Source of the DNA: Nitrospira sp. ND1
Lineage (GTDB): Bacteria > Nitrospirota > Nitrospiria > Nitrospirales > Nitrospiraceae
Assembly: GCF_900170025.1 (NCBI RefSeq)
Contig: NZ_FWEX01000006.1
Location: 962,795 to 1,026,794, forward strand
Length of the DNA: 64,000 nt
Reading direction: 5' to 3'
Within the stretch, counting starts at the first letter, position 1; each line of letters begins with the position of its first letter. Below the pieces are notes generated by a model. The model was not told where the DNA came from, searched no databases, and saw nothing but the letters and a program-made list of their open reading frames with translations. Below are positions 1-9,365 of the stretch, piece by piece. The translations under genes were made by a program, and so were the position numbers.

Positions 1-552
1 CTTCTCGCCATCGGCTGCTGGCAGCTCGGGGAGGGATCGTGGATCTATGCGAAGGCCGGGCTCGCGCAGTTCCTACTGCAGCGGGCCTGGTGCCGAGCCC
101 TGGCGGGAGAGGCGATGCCGAAACCCTGGCCCTGGGCCGATACCTGGCCGGTTGCGCGGCTTCGCATGCAGCACCCGTCGGTAGACCTGATCGTCCTCGC
201 CGGCGCGTATGGCCGGACCCTGGCATTCGGTCCCGGCCACGTCACGTCCAGCGCCCTGCCCGGGCAGGAAGGCACGGTGATGCTGACCGGTCACCGGGAC
301 ACGCATTTTCGTTTTTTGAGGGAGGTGCACACGAACGATCAGCTCGACTTGACGGGAAGCGACGGAACCACGCTGCACTATCGAATCGTTGACCAGCGAG
401 TCATGGATTCGCGACGGGAGTTCGTTCCGACAGGGAAAGACACACAGGATCTGGTGCTGGTGACCTGTTTTCCCTTCGATGCAATCCAAGCCGGCGGGCC
501 GCTGCGCTACGTGGTGCGGGCCGAACGGACCGTGGACCGTGACCATTCCTGA
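1..552 (+). CDS. class GN-like sortase, 5' end outside window
   Basis: The reading frame is open from the first base, so the N-terminus is missing; 183 residues are visible. The catalytic set of a sortase is readable in order: His in TGHRDTHF, Cys in LVTCFPFD about 60 residues later, and Arg in LRYVVRAE near the C-terminus. A hydrophobic stretch at the visible N-terminus (LLAIGCWQLGEG) is probably the end of a membrane anchor. The family is the Gram-negative class GN sortase, which in known cases sits next to a single dedicated target protein with a C-terminal sorting signal; that target is usually just upstream, so it is probably outside this window. The ATG at 115 is internal: the coding pattern continues upstream of it. 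Identification as a sortase is firm, the subclass is inferred. Confidence 0.85.
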   Translation, partial: LLAIGCWQLGEGSWIYAKAGLAQFLLQRAWCRALAGEAMPKPWPWADTWPVARLRMQHPSVDLIVLAGAYGRTLAFGPGHVTSSALPGQEGTVMLTGHRDTHFRFLREVHTNDQLDLTGSDGTTLHYRIVDQRVMDSRREFVPTGKDTQDLVLVTCFPFDAIQAGGPLRYVVRAERTVDRDHS

Positions 553-709
553 ATGTCGTGGGGAGACGTTCTCGACCACGGTCCAGCGGAACGTCTCGCG
601 CGCGAGACCGATGCAGGATGGCGTGCAGTTCGTCGAGGAAGCTGAATGAGAAACGGCCGGACGGACGAGAGGATCAGGCCACGTGGAAGAGACTCATGAA
701 TGGGCCTGC

Positions 710-2071
710 TTAGGCAGATCGTGCTTCCGGCACGTCGGACTCTCGCAGTCGATCTGCCCTGACCGGAGCATGCGGCCCTGAACCTGCAGCCACCAGCCGT
801 AGACGGCTGACATTCGCAACCGACCAGCGGGCGTACCCGCACAGCCCCCACAAGAGAATAGCTCCCATCACATAGTGAGAGAGAAACAACGTCGCGATCT
901 GGCTGCCGGCCGCTTGATCCGGCCCTGAAAACGTTACCGGAGGAGAGATGAGCAACAGGCACAGCGTCATCCCCACCGCCCAGCCGCCATGAGTTGCAAC
1001 CGGCAGGCGGTTGCCCACATACAACGACAACGGCAGCAACAGCAGCAGGTAATAGTGGGTCCATGAAATCGGGCTGATGATCAAGGAGAGACAGAGCACC
1101 ATCGACAACTCAAGATTTGTCGTCTCTCGAACCTGCAGACCGGGACTCCGAAGAAACAGCCAACCGGACAACCCGACGAGCAAGGCCGCACAGGCCTGCC
1201 CTGCCGCCCCGACATCCCAGGGCACGGCCACAGGCTTCCAATCGTACAACCGGACACCATCCTGCAGTCGCAGCAGCAGCCCCTGCACCGATTGCACATT
1301 AAACGCGGCAATTCCCTTGTCGGACAGCGGCAGGATCACCTCCCGATACCAGGCCACGTGGCTGGCCCACCCGGCGTACCAGATCGATAGACCCGTCACG
1401 GCCAGCAGGGTCAGGCCATAGCCGAACACCGCCGCCCAACGCCGCTTGCCGAAGAAATACACCGCAAACAGCAACAGCGGCAGCTTGATGATCGCCGCCA
1501 ATGCAAAACAACCCCCTGCGCTTCGATCCCACGTTTTGTCCAGGCAGACGACCCCGGCAATCAGCAGCAACAGGGCGAAGTGGGTCAGATTGCCCTCTTT
1601 CAGGCTGTAGAGTAAGGGGCCGCTCGTCATGAACAGCGCAACGATTCCCCACCGTCTGGACGCAACCCGGTCGGTCATGGACCAGAGCAGGCCGACGCTG
1701 ATGACCAGACTGAGCAGCGACAACCCGGCGAAGAGCCAGTGGGCGTGGCGGAGGGTCAGCATCGAGAACGGGGTGAAGAGAAACGCGACGATGGGAATGT
1801 TTACAAACCCGCACACCGGCGTATCCCAACAACGCACGAACAGATGGGGGATATCTTCAAGAATGGCCCGGCCGGCCGGGTAGTAGGCGACATTGAAATC
1901 CGAGAACAGGATGGATGGCTCAGAAACTTGCCAGGCCCAAAGCACAAGACCGCCCAGGACTGCGCCCAGGATTGCGAGAAAGGGCGCTCGTGCTGAACCA
2001 TATCGAAACGTGAGACACCACACCACCACTGCCAGAGCAGCCGCTCCATAAAAGATCGCATACTGATGCAT
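710..2071 (-). CDS. GT87-family (DUF2029) integral membrane glycosyltransferase
   Basis: A 453-residue polytopic membrane protein with about ten hydrophobic segments. The segment SDFNVAYYPAGRAI near residue 57 is typical of the GT87/DUF2029 group, where an acidic residue after the first helix faces the periplasm, and FALAAIIKLPLLLF in the middle is the conserved family core. GT87 members transfer mannose or similar sugars from polyprenyl-phosphate sugars to lipid-linked acceptors on the outer face of the inner membrane. The last 40 residues are polar and look like a cytoplasmic tail. The gene is transcribed away from the large membrane protein at 2439, leaving a 367-bp divergent gap. The ribosome-binding site ahead of the ATG is weak. 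Acceptor and sugar cannot be told from sequence. Confidence 0.75.
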   Translation of the reverse strand: MHQYAIFYGAAALAVVVWCLTFRYGSARAPFLAILGAVLGGLVLWAWQVSEPSILFSDFNVAYYPAGRAILEDIPHLFVRCWDTPVCGFVNIPIVAFLFTPFSMLTLRHAHWLFAGLSLLSLVISVGLLWSMTDRVASRRWGIVALFMTSGPLLYSLKEGNLTHFALLLLIAGVVCLDKTWDRSAGGCFALAAIIKLPLLLFAVYFFGKRRWAAVFGYGLTLLAVTGLSIWYAGWASHVAWYREVILPLSDKGIAAFNVQSVQGLLLRLQDGVRLYDWKPVAVPWDVGAAGQACAALLVGLSGWLFLRSPGLQVRETTNLELSMVLCLSLIISPISWTHYYLLLLLPLSLYVGNRLPVATHGGWAVGMTLCLLLISPPVTFSGPDQAAGSQIATLFLSHYVMGAILLWGLCGYARWSVANVSRLRLVAAGSGPHAPVRADRLRESDVPEARSA

Positions 2072-2438
2072 GGAATGAACCGCCTATCTCGCCCGCCCTG
2101 TCGCAGCGCCACAGAGGAGGGATTTGTCTACATTGTCGGCCTGAGGGGTTGCAGCAACCAGGCCGGTTCCCGATCCAGGCCCCAGCATGTCGCTCCCGGA
2201 GGAGTCGGTGTAGCCGGGTTCATCTGATTAAAAGTATACACAATGTCCCATCGGACCCCCTGACGCTCCAACTCACGGACAGGACAGAGAGGCGCCCAAT
2301 CCCGAACCTGCTGCGGCATCTCCCCGTTCCGTAACCGATCCGCGACCCCTCCCTGCTTCAGTCCGCAACCCAATCGACCGATTTCTTATTGTAGGGATTG
2401 GGCCCGATCGTACCCCCGTTCTAACTATCTGAATAGAC
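2072..2438. other. divergent intergenic region, no gene supported
   Basis: This 367-bp gap lies between two divergent genes and must hold their promoters. I do not see a clear -35/-10 pair. An 81-codon frame on the minus strand (2128-2373) has no recognisable domain, no good ribosome-binding site and no coding-like composition, so I do not call it. Confidence 0.4.
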
Positions 2439-5400
2439 ATGGGTTTCGAAAGAGACGGTAATACAGCACGCGCGCTTCCCTATCCCGAGCCGGAGTTCCC
2501 GGACAAGGGCACCGAGGTTTCGCCCTCACCCGCCCCGGAACAACCGCATCACACCGTACGGTTGCAGCGAACGGACTGGGTGATTGCCGCGCTCCTAACC
2601 CTCTCGGTCGGCATGGCCTGTCTCTTCATTGCTGATATGATCCCTGCCTTCCTGCTGCAATCGATGGATTTTTGGTTTGAATCGGACACGGTTCGTGAAG
2701 TCTCGAACATGACCTCCACCACCGATGACCATTCACGGACCTCGGTGCATCCCCTGTTCTCGATCCTCACCTTCGTTCCCGTCTACCTGGTGAAACATGC
2801 GTTGGCGATCCCCCCGCTGCAAGCGGTCTTGTACGTGACCAGCATCCTCGGGGGCATCTGGATGGGGACGTTGTATCTCCTGCTGCGCCTGCTCGGCTGC
2901 CGGACGCTCGATGCCTGCATCTTCACGGCACTCGGGCTCTCCAGTGCCTCGGCGATCTTCTGGCTGCCTGTGCCCAACTCCTATACCTGGGGCTCCTGGT
3001 CGATCATGCTCTCGCTCGCCCTGCTCTTGCTCGCCGAACAGCATCGAGTCGGCGCCTTGCCCTATGTGCTCGCCAGCGCCTTCACCCTCAGCATCACCGT
3101 CACCAACTGGATGGCCGGTCTCCTGACGACGCTGGCGCGCTGGCCGTTCAAACAGGCGGTACAACTCTCCATAAATGCCTTCTGCCTGGTGGTGCTCTTG
3201 TGGGGAGCGCAAAAGTTCATCTTCCCGTCCGCGGAATTTTTCATCGGCAGCCGCAAGGAAGCGAACTGGATCAACCATCCTCAGTCCGGACAAGCGAGCA
3301 ATATTGCCTCGTCGTTTGCCTTCCACACCTTCATCGCGCCGGCGATACGGTTCATCGATGACGATGGGTACATTCAGGTCGGCGACGACTCCGTTCGTCT
3401 GGCGCAACGCCTGGCGTTTCAATTTTCCACTCCCGGGTCGGCGGGCCCGCTCGGGTTGATCGCCGTCTGCCTGTGGTCGGCCTTACTTCTCAACGGACTC
3501 TGGCGGCTGGTGACTATGGATCGCCAGTTGCGCTTCCGCCTCGTGCTGGCAACCCTGTTGTTGTTCGAACTTTCGCTGCACATGGTCTATGGGGAAGAAA
3601 CGTTCACCTACAGTCTGAATTTCACTCCGCTTCTCATCGCGCTCGCCGCGCTGGGCACGCTCAGCCCGGGACGCCCGGCGGTGCTCGTCCTTGCGGGCCT
3701 CCTCGCCCTGTGTGTCGGCATCAACAACTGGCAACAATTCAGGCAGGCCACGGAATCCGCGACCCACTTCACGCCGCAACGCGACGCGATGACCAGCCTG
3801 ATGCGGAACGATCCGGACCGCCCTTGGCCCCGATCGGTCGGGCATATCCCGATGGCCGTGCCCGGCGCTCCTGAAGCCGAACATGCCTATCACGAGCCCG
3901 GTGGGGACTTCAGTCCGCAGGCCCCGAGTTTCGGTGTTTCGCTCTGGCTCTGCGATGCCGAGGGACGCCCGCTCGTCACCAGCCAGTCGGTGCCGCTCCA
4001 AGACATTCAGCAGACATTCGAACCGTCCACGCATCCTCATGTTCCCACCATCGCGACCAGGACGCCCTACTATGACGCCACCTGGACACGACTGGACGCC
4101 ACCCATTGGGAGCTGCGGTTCAAGAATCATACGTCCCACACCCCGGTGATTGTGATTCGCAGCGTCGGGCCTGCCGGAGGACCGGTCACCGAGTTGGGCT
4201 GGGACGGCGAGCAGCTCGACATCAATCGTCGTTGGACCGTCCGCGTTACGCCTGCTCCTGCGAAGGTCTCTCTCGGAGACGAGCAGACCTTGAACTGGAT
4301 GACGTCTGAATCGGCGAACCGGTCCTGGACCAATGCATCCGGCTGGGGTTACGCGCGTCTCGCGCTACCGGGGCAACTCTCAGAGGCGGGAGAGGAATAC
4401 CGGCTCATCTTGTCCGACTTACGGATTCCCATTCAAATGCAGCGGTGGTATAGAAATGCACCTGAACAGCTCCATCTCGACCTTCCCGACAAACGATTTG
4501 AGGCTTCGCTAGCGGCACAGACGACTCACCTGATGATGAGTTTGATCGGCCGGGAAACCAGACCCGGCGACCCCATCTTTTTCTATCGCGCCTGGCAACG
4601 ACAGGGGGCCTATATCGCGACCGCCCTCGCGCGCGCGGGTGACCCCCGCGTCAGCCGCGTGCTGGCCCAATATCTCGCCACCCATGATTTTGGCGGTGGG
4701 AACGGTCCCGAAGCCGATGCGCCGGGCCTGACCATCTGGGCCTTGACCACATCCGCAGACTATATCGCCGATCCTGCCCATGATCAGTGGTTGTGGCCTC
4801 ATGTGCTCCGCAAGGCACAACGCATTGAGGCCATGTTGACGGCTCGCGCCCCCATCGAAGAATCTTTTACCGTCCCCTCTCCGTACGATCTCCAACACGG
4901 ACAGCAGATAAAGAACAGTGTGCTGGCCAAACCGTCACACGACGGACTGATCGTCGGCCGTGTCGGAGACGAGTGGCCCTCGCTTTACGTGAATGCGGTG
5001 AGCTACCGCGGCTTGCTTGCCGCGGCCGAGTTCGCCGAACGGCTGGGGAAGCACCGGAACGCGACAGGCTGGCGAAACCATGCCCACACGTTACGCGACA
5101 ATTGGCAACGCCGAAACCGCAATGGCGCCTCTGATGCCAAGATCTCGACGGTGAGTCTGGGACCATCAGCTTCGATAACGTCGAATCGCGAGCAATTGGG
5201 GCAAGCATTGACGGTCTATCGGCCTTCTCCCGACACGGCAACCGTCGCCACGCAATTGAGCGACGCTCATCTGGCCTTGCGACAGGGGCGACCGGACGCC
5301 GTCTGGGCTGCGCTGCACCGGCTTTGGACTCAGCAGGCATCGCCCGGGCTGTACACGTGGGATATGCCGAGGCCGGCGACCACCGATGTGGCGGATGGCT

Positions 5401-5756
5401 GGCAATACGTCAGAGGGTGGCGCAATCAGTCCGTCGTTTCTCCCGATTATGAGACGGCGGCGTTGCTCTTGCTGTTGCAGCAAGACATGCTGGCCTATGT
5501 GGACGACGGGGCGGCAGAGCCCACAGTGGTGATCGGCGCGGGCGTTCCCCAGGCCTGGATCGCACGTTCGATGACGGTCTCGAATCTCGCGCTTCCCGGC
5601 GGCTCAATCGATTGGCGATGGGACGGACATGCGATGCGGGTGACCCTGCGTGGCCCCTCGCGCAAGATTCAGTTGGGCGCCTCCTTCCCTGACGACACGG
5701 GCATGTCCGTCACACATGACGATCGTGCAGCTGATGTCACCGCACGCGTGTCCTGA
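2439..5756 (+). CDS. large membrane protein with C-terminal glycosidase-like periplasmic domain
   Basis: 1105 residues in two parts. Residues about 48-430 hold nine or so hydrophobic helices separated by short loops (VIAALLTLSVGMACLFIADM is the first), with the layout of a GT-C or PMT-like membrane enzyme; a polar loop with FWFESDTVREVSN follows helix 1, where GT-C enzymes keep their acidic catalytic motif. From about residue 440 to the end the protein is soluble. Its last 400 residues contain repeated Trp- and Tyr-rich helices (FFYRAWQRQGAY, YVNAVSYRGLLAAAEFAERLG, GLYTWDMPRP) like the alpha/alpha barrels of six-hairpin glycoside hydrolases. I infer a polysaccharide-modifying enzyme with the second part in the periplasm. 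No family is recognised with confidence. The start has little ribosome-binding signal. Confidence 0.6.
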   Translation: MGFERDGNTARALPYPEPEFPDKGTEVSPSPAPEQPHHTVRLQRTDWVIAALLTLSVGMACLFIADMIPAFLLQSMDFWFESDTVREVSNMTSTTDDHSRTSVHPLFSILTFVPVYLVKHALAIPPLQAVLYVTSILGGIWMGTLYLLLRLLGCRTLDACIFTALGLSSASAIFWLPVPNSYTWGSWSIMLSLALLLLAEQHRVGALPYVLASAFTLSITVTNWMAGLLTTLARWPFKQAVQLSINAFCLVVLLWGAQKFIFPSAEFFIGSRKEANWINHPQSGQASNIASSFAFHTFIAPAIRFIDDDGYIQVGDDSVRLAQRLAFQFSTPGSAGPLGLIAVCLWSALLLNGLWRLVTMDRQLRFRLVLATLLLFELSLHMVYGEETFTYSLNFTPLLIALAALGTLSPGRPAVLVLAGLLALCVGINNWQQFRQATESATHFTPQRDAMTSLMRNDPDRPWPRSVGHIPMAVPGAPEAEHAYHEPGGDFSPQAPSFGVSLWLCDAEGRPLVTSQSVPLQDIQQTFEPSTHPHVPTIATRTPYYDATWTRLDATHWELRFKNHTSHTPVIVIRSVGPAGGPVTELGWDGEQLDINRRWTVRVTPAPAKVSLGDEQTLNWMTSESANRSWTNASGWGYARLALPGQLSEAGEEYRLILSDLRIPIQMQRWYRNAPEQLHLDLPDKRFEASLAAQTTHLMMSLIGRETRPGDPIFFYRAWQRQGAYIATALARAGDPRVSRVLAQYLATHDFGGGNGPEADAPGLTIWALTTSADYIADPAHDQWLWPHVLRKAQRIEAMLTARAPIEESFTVPSPYDLQHGQQIKNSVLAKPSHDGLIVGRVGDEWPSLYVNAVSYRGLLAAAEFAERLGKHRNATGWRNHAHTLRDNWQRRNRNGASDAKISTVSLGPSASITSNREQLGQALTVYRPSPDTATVATQLSDAHLALRQGRPDAVWAALHRLWTQQASPGLYTWDMPRPATTDVADGWQYVRGWRNQSVVSPDYETAALLLLLQQDMLAYVDDGAAEPTVVIGAGVPQAWIARSMTVSNLALPGGSIDWRWDGHAMRVTLRGPSRKIQLGASFPDDTGMSVTHDDRAADVTARVS

Positions 5757-6042
5757 GCCATCGGCATTCGAGGGAACGCCCCGACCATCACCCGAGCCGC
5801 AGAGTGGTCTCTCACCGCTTCGACTCGATCATTTTTCATTCAGTGCCCTCCCATTGCGATCCTGATGTCGGCCTGAAGGCAGAGGGCATCCTTCGGATGC
5901 AGCCTTATCAGCAGGCAGCACCGCCGACAATCATCTGACAGCGATAGCAATTGGAAGAAATCTAATGCTAGCCTAAGAGGCTACCGTTGACTGGCAACCA
6001 CCATATTCCTCCCGAAATGGAAGCGGAAGGAACGGAGGCGAG

Positions 6043-7578
6043 ATGGGCGAGGGACATCGCAACCGGCGGCAGACGCTTGCCATACTCTCAACCTCCCCGA
6101 CCGGAATCATTACGAGCTTCAACGAGGCCTCTGAGCGCCTCTTAGGGTATTCCGCGGAAGAGGTCGTGGGGGCGCTTCCCCTCGCGGCGTTTCATGATCC
6201 AAGCGAATTGCAGCAACGTGCTGCCGCGTGCATATCCAAACCGGCGACCAGGGCGACGGACGTATTTCGAATCATCGTCGCGAACGCCGAACCGGGCCAT
6301 ACGACAGAGCATGATTGGACGTATCTTCACCGCAACGGCCGGCCCCTTCCGGTTCACCTCTCGATCAGCGCATTCCCGGACGGATCAGGCCATATCGCGG
6401 GGTATATCCTGGTGCTTCAAGAAATCCGCGAAGAGATACGGTCGAACGACGTGCTCCAACATCACGCAAAACTGCTCGACCTCGCCAACGATGCGATTCT
6501 AGTCCGCGACTTGGAGCGCGATACGATCGACTATTGGAATGACGGGGCGGTGCGCCTCTATGGCTGGACCAGCAAGGAAGCCGCGGGCGCCTATATCCAC
6601 GATTTCCTGAAAACCACGTTTCCGCAGCCATTGGCGGACATCAAAAAGACCTTTTTAGCGAAGGGCTATTGGGCCGGGGAACTCCTGCACACGACTCGAA
6701 ACGGCCAGAGGATCACCGTCTCCAGCCGGTGGACGTTGCTCAAAACCTCAGATGGCGCAGCCAGCGCAAGTCTCGAGCTGAATACGGACATTACCGAGCA
6801 AAAACGGGCGCAAGAAGCGCTGAAAGCCGCACATGAAGAATTGGAGCATCGTGTCGCGGAACGCACGGCGGCGTTGAGCGACGCCAATAGCCGCTTGCGC
6901 ATCCTCTCCAGAAGGCTGATGGAAATCCAAGAGTTGGAACGTCGCGCGATCGCCCGGGATTTGCACGATGAGATCGGACAGGCGTTGACGGCCATCAAAA
7001 TGAACCTTCGTGAGCTTGGCGAGCAGCGTGATGGTTCGACCGCCGCTGCGGACGGCAAACCGCTTTCCGACAGTCTGCAAATCCTCGATCAAGTGCTCCG
7101 GCATATACGCAACCTGGCGTTGGACTTACGGCCCTCCATGCTTGATGAACTGGGCCTAGTCCCTGCGCTGCGATGGTATATCGGAAGACAGGCCGAACGT
7201 GCCGGATGGAAGGTTCAGTTTCTGGCCGATGAGGTGATGACGCGCCCCTCTCCCGAAGTGGAAATCTCCTGTTTTCGGCTCACCCAGGAGGCCTTGACGA
7301 ATGTCGCGCGGCATGCGAAAGCAACAGTCGTGGAAGTTCGTCTTGAAATGGGTCGCCGGCAACTCGACCTCATTATCCGCGACAACGGGATCGGCTTTGA
7401 CTCGAACCTCCTCCGCACGGGCGCTCGTGCGGGGACGAGTGTGGGGCTCTCCGGGATGGAAGAACGGGTGCGCCTCGCAGGAGGACACATGGTGATCCAG
7501 TCAGCCCCGTCGACCGGAACTGAAATTCGCGCGACATTTCCGATAGGTCCGGAGTCGGCCGAGACAGAACATGAATAA
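6043..7578 (+). CDS. PAS-domain sensor histidine kinase, NarX/HisKA_3 class
   Basis: 511 residues, apparently soluble: no transmembrane segment is visible. Two PAS domains (about 10-130 and 138-260) are followed by a coiled linker and a HisKA_3 phosphoacceptor domain where His308 sits in ARDLHDEIGQALTAIK. The C-terminal ATPase domain has N-box and G-box features (TQEALTNVARHAKA, IRDNGIGFDSN, GLSGMEERVRLAGG). Such kinases phosphorylate a LuxR-type regulator, here encoded immediately downstream with an 8-bp overlap. GGAACGGAGG upstream of the ATG supports the start. The signal is unknown; PAS domains could bind haem, flavin or a small ligand, and I see no diagnostic residue. Confidence 0.92.
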   Translation: MGEGHRNRRQTLAILSTSPTGIITSFNEASERLLGYSAEEVVGALPLAAFHDPSELQQRAAACISKPATRATDVFRIIVANAEPGHTTEHDWTYLHRNGRPLPVHLSISAFPDGSGHIAGYILVLQEIREEIRSNDVLQHHAKLLDLANDAILVRDLERDTIDYWNDGAVRLYGWTSKEAAGAYIHDFLKTTFPQPLADIKKTFLAKGYWAGELLHTTRNGQRITVSSRWTLLKTSDGAASASLELNTDITEQKRAQEALKAAHEELEHRVAERTAALSDANSRLRILSRRLMEIQELERRAIARDLHDEIGQALTAIKMNLRELGEQRDGSTAAADGKPLSDSLQILDQVLRHIRNLALDLRPSMLDELGLVPALRWYIGRQAERAGWKVQFLADEVMTRPSPEVEISCFRLTQEALTNVARHAKATVVEVRLEMGRRQLDLIIRDNGIGFDSNLLRTGARAGTSVGLSGMEERVRLAGGHMVIQSAPSTGTEIRATFPIGPESAETEHE

Positions 7579-8221
7579 TATACGAGTACTCCTTGTCGAA
7601 GATCATACCCTGGTGCGCGCAGGATTCCGGGTGTTGCTGGAAAAAATCGAGGGGATCCTCGTGATCGGAGAGGTCAGCGACGGTCGAAGCGCCACGAAGC
7701 TCGCGAAAGAGCTCGACCCCGATGTCGTGCTCATGGATATTGCCATGGCGGGCATGAACGGGCTCGAAGCGACCCGCCGCATTCGGCAGGAGTCTCCGAG
7801 GACCAAGATTTTGATGCTCTCTATGTATACGAACGAGGAGTATCTCAAGGAGGCGCTTCGCGCAGGCGCCGCCGGTTATTTGCTCAAAGACGCGGATCGC
7901 AATGAACTGGAATTAGCCATCAAAGCCGTATGGCGGGGCGAGACCTACCTGACACCGAGCATGACCAAGTTTGCCGTCGATGCCTATTGTCAACAAGGAG
8001 AAGCGCAGACAGGCCCTCTGGCACGGCTGACCGGTCGCCAGCGTGAAATCCTCCAACTGATCGCAGAGGGATGCTCGACCAAGCAGATCGCACAACGTCT
8101 TGATCTGAGTGTGAAAACCGTCGAAACCCACCGCGCGCAGCTCATGGAGCGGCTCGATATCCACGATGTGCCGGGACTGGTCCGGCTAGCCATTCGCACC
8201 GGTCTCGTCCAGTCCGACTAG
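7571..8221 (+). CDS. NarL/FixJ-family response regulator
   Basis: 216 residues. The receiver domain (about 3-120) shows the acidic pocket (LLVEDHTLV), the phosphoacceptor Asp in VVLMDIAMAGMNG, the conserved Ser/Thr region (KILMLSMYT) and Lys in GYLLKDAD. The output domain is a LuxR-type helix-turn-helix from about 147: LTGRQREILQLIAEGCSTK then SVKTVETHRAQLMERLDI. It overlaps the upstream kinase gene by 8 bp, which fixes the two as a cognate, translationally coupled pair. Target genes cannot be told from the window, but the small genes directly downstream are candidates. Confidence 0.95.
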   Translation: MNNIRVLLVEDHTLVRAGFRVLLEKIEGILVIGEVSDGRSATKLAKELDPDVVLMDIAMAGMNGLEATRRIRQESPRTKILMLSMYTNEEYLKEALRAGAAGYLLKDADRNELELAIKAVWRGETYLTPSMTKFAVDAYCQQGEAQTGPLARLTGRQREILQLIAEGCSTKQIAQRLDLSVKTVETHRAQLMERLDIHDVPGLVRLAIRTGLVQSD

Positions 8222-8359
8222 CCCCCACAACGCCCAGGTCCCACCCATCCTCAGGTGTAATTGGATCGATTTCCAGGGTATCCCTGATTCCGCCGGCATG
8301 GTCCATTGTGGCACCCTACCGGCGGCTAGTATGGGACCACCAGAGAGAGCAGAACCGCA

Positions 8360-8701
8360 ATGGACTCGGAATCGATGAAGGCTGCACAGACCGAACTGGA
8401 GCACCTTGAGATGGCGTCAACGACGATACTGTCTCAGGCCAACGATCGCTTACGAGTTCTCTCTCACAGCCTGCAAGAGGCCGGGCAATTTGAACGGGGT
8501 GCACTTGTCCGCGCTTTACACGCTGAGATTCGACACACTCTTCCGTTGATCACACTGCGCCTCAACGAACTTAGGAGACAGCCTGAGCGTCCGGATGCTC
8601 CGCCGCATGCACAACAGGTTGCCGAGAGCTTCTACATCCTCGACCGGGCGCTCCGGCAGCTCCGTGCCTTGGCGTCGGATGTGCGGAACCACAACGCATG
8701 A
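8360..8701 (+). CDS. stand-alone HisKA_3-like phosphoacceptor domain protein
   Basis: 113 residues that align by eye with the linker and dimerisation/phosphoacceptor region of the kinase at 6043. Kinase: SRRLMEIQELERRAIARDLH; here: SHSLQEAGQFERGALVRALH, and later DSLQILDQVLRHIRNLALDL versus ESFYILDRALRQLRALASDV. His54 keeps the position of the kinase phosphohistidine, and the following Glu (HAEI for HDEI) is also present. There is no PAS domain and no ATPase domain, and the protein stops just where the ATPase part would begin. I infer a partial duplication of the kinase that could act as a phosphotransfer protein, a decoy or a dimerisation inhibitor. Coding status is supported by the alignment and by AGAGAGCAGA ahead of the ATG. 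Confidence 0.7.
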   Translation: MDSESMKAAQTELEHLEMASTTILSQANDRLRVLSHSLQEAGQFERGALVRALHAEIRHTLPLITLRLNELRRQPERPDAPPHAQQVAESFYILDRALRQLRALASDVRNHNA

Positions 8702-8741
8702 TCCGCTCGCTTTCAAAAGACGCTACCGAGGAACACGACTC

Positions 8742-8876
8742 ATGTCTGCGCATAAAAGCTTCAGTGAACTGAGCCTGAAGAACCACCAATACAAAAAACT
8801 GGCCCTGGCATCTGCCATTCTCTTTGTTGCTGTCATTGCCATTCTCGTCCTCGAACTGATCGGGACCAAACACTAA
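8742..8876 (+). CDS. 44-residue single-pass membrane protein
   Basis: A short polar N-terminus (MSAHKSFSELSLKNHQYKK) is followed by one hydrophobic helix (LALASAILFVAVIAILVLEL) and a five-residue tail. GAGGA lies eight bases ahead of the ATG. The positive residues before the helix predict the N-terminus inside the cell. It is 40 bp downstream of the stand-alone phosphoacceptor gene and could belong to the same transcript. No family recognised. Confidence 0.6.
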   Translation: MSAHKSFSELSLKNHQYKKLALASAILFVAVIAILVLELIGTKH

Positions 8877-8918
8877 TCGCTCCTCACGAGTACGCCTCGA
8901 CATGGGCGGGTATTCCCG

Positions 8919-9365
8919 ATGAAACGAAATGGGGCGCACCATGATGCCAAGGGTCCGTTAGGTACCCCTCTTTGTGGGCCATCCGTCAGTGACGAAGCAC
9001 CAGTGTCATCCAATCGACCTGCCACCATCCTCGTCTCCGGCACCATCGTTCTTGTACTTGTTGCCATCAGCCTCTGCTTCGGAGAAGTGTTGATACAGGC
9101 CGTGCACCTTTTGAGCAATGACCATCTATCCGTTGAGAGCATGAAAAACAAGGCAGGCCTGATCACGTCGGATCCGAACTTCGGCGGGCATGCCACAGAG
9201 CACGATGGGGATGTGCTGACAGAAATAACCCTCAGCGGGACGAGGCACCGAGTGCATCGCCCCCACCCTTCTATAGGTCTTCCACAGGTTCTGGATTCTG
9301 CAGTTGTTGAAGCCGAACGTCTTCGTGATCGGCAATTCGTTCGCTCAGGCCACGCCAGTCTCTGA
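8919..9365 (+). CDS. hypothetical protein with one transmembrane segment
   Basis: A 148-codon frame with one clear hydrophobic segment (ATILVSGTIVLVLVAISLCFG) after a polar 35-residue N-terminus. The rest is polar with no recognised motif. The ribosome-binding site is poor and the C-terminal part has unremarkable composition, so this may be a gene, a gene remnant or chance. It follows the 44-residue membrane protein by 42 bp in the same direction, which is the main support. Confidence 0.35.
   Translation: MKRNGAHHDAKGPLGTPLCGPSVSDEAPVSSNRPATILVSGTIVLVLVAISLCFGEVLIQAVHLLSNDHLSVESMKNKAGLITSDPNFGGHATEHDGDVLTEITLSGTRHRVHRPHPSIGLPQVLDSAVVEAERLRDRQFVRSGHASL

Noticed and set aside
2128-2373. 81-codon minus-strand frame in the divergent gap
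   Set aside because: No domain, no ribosome-binding site and low-information composition.
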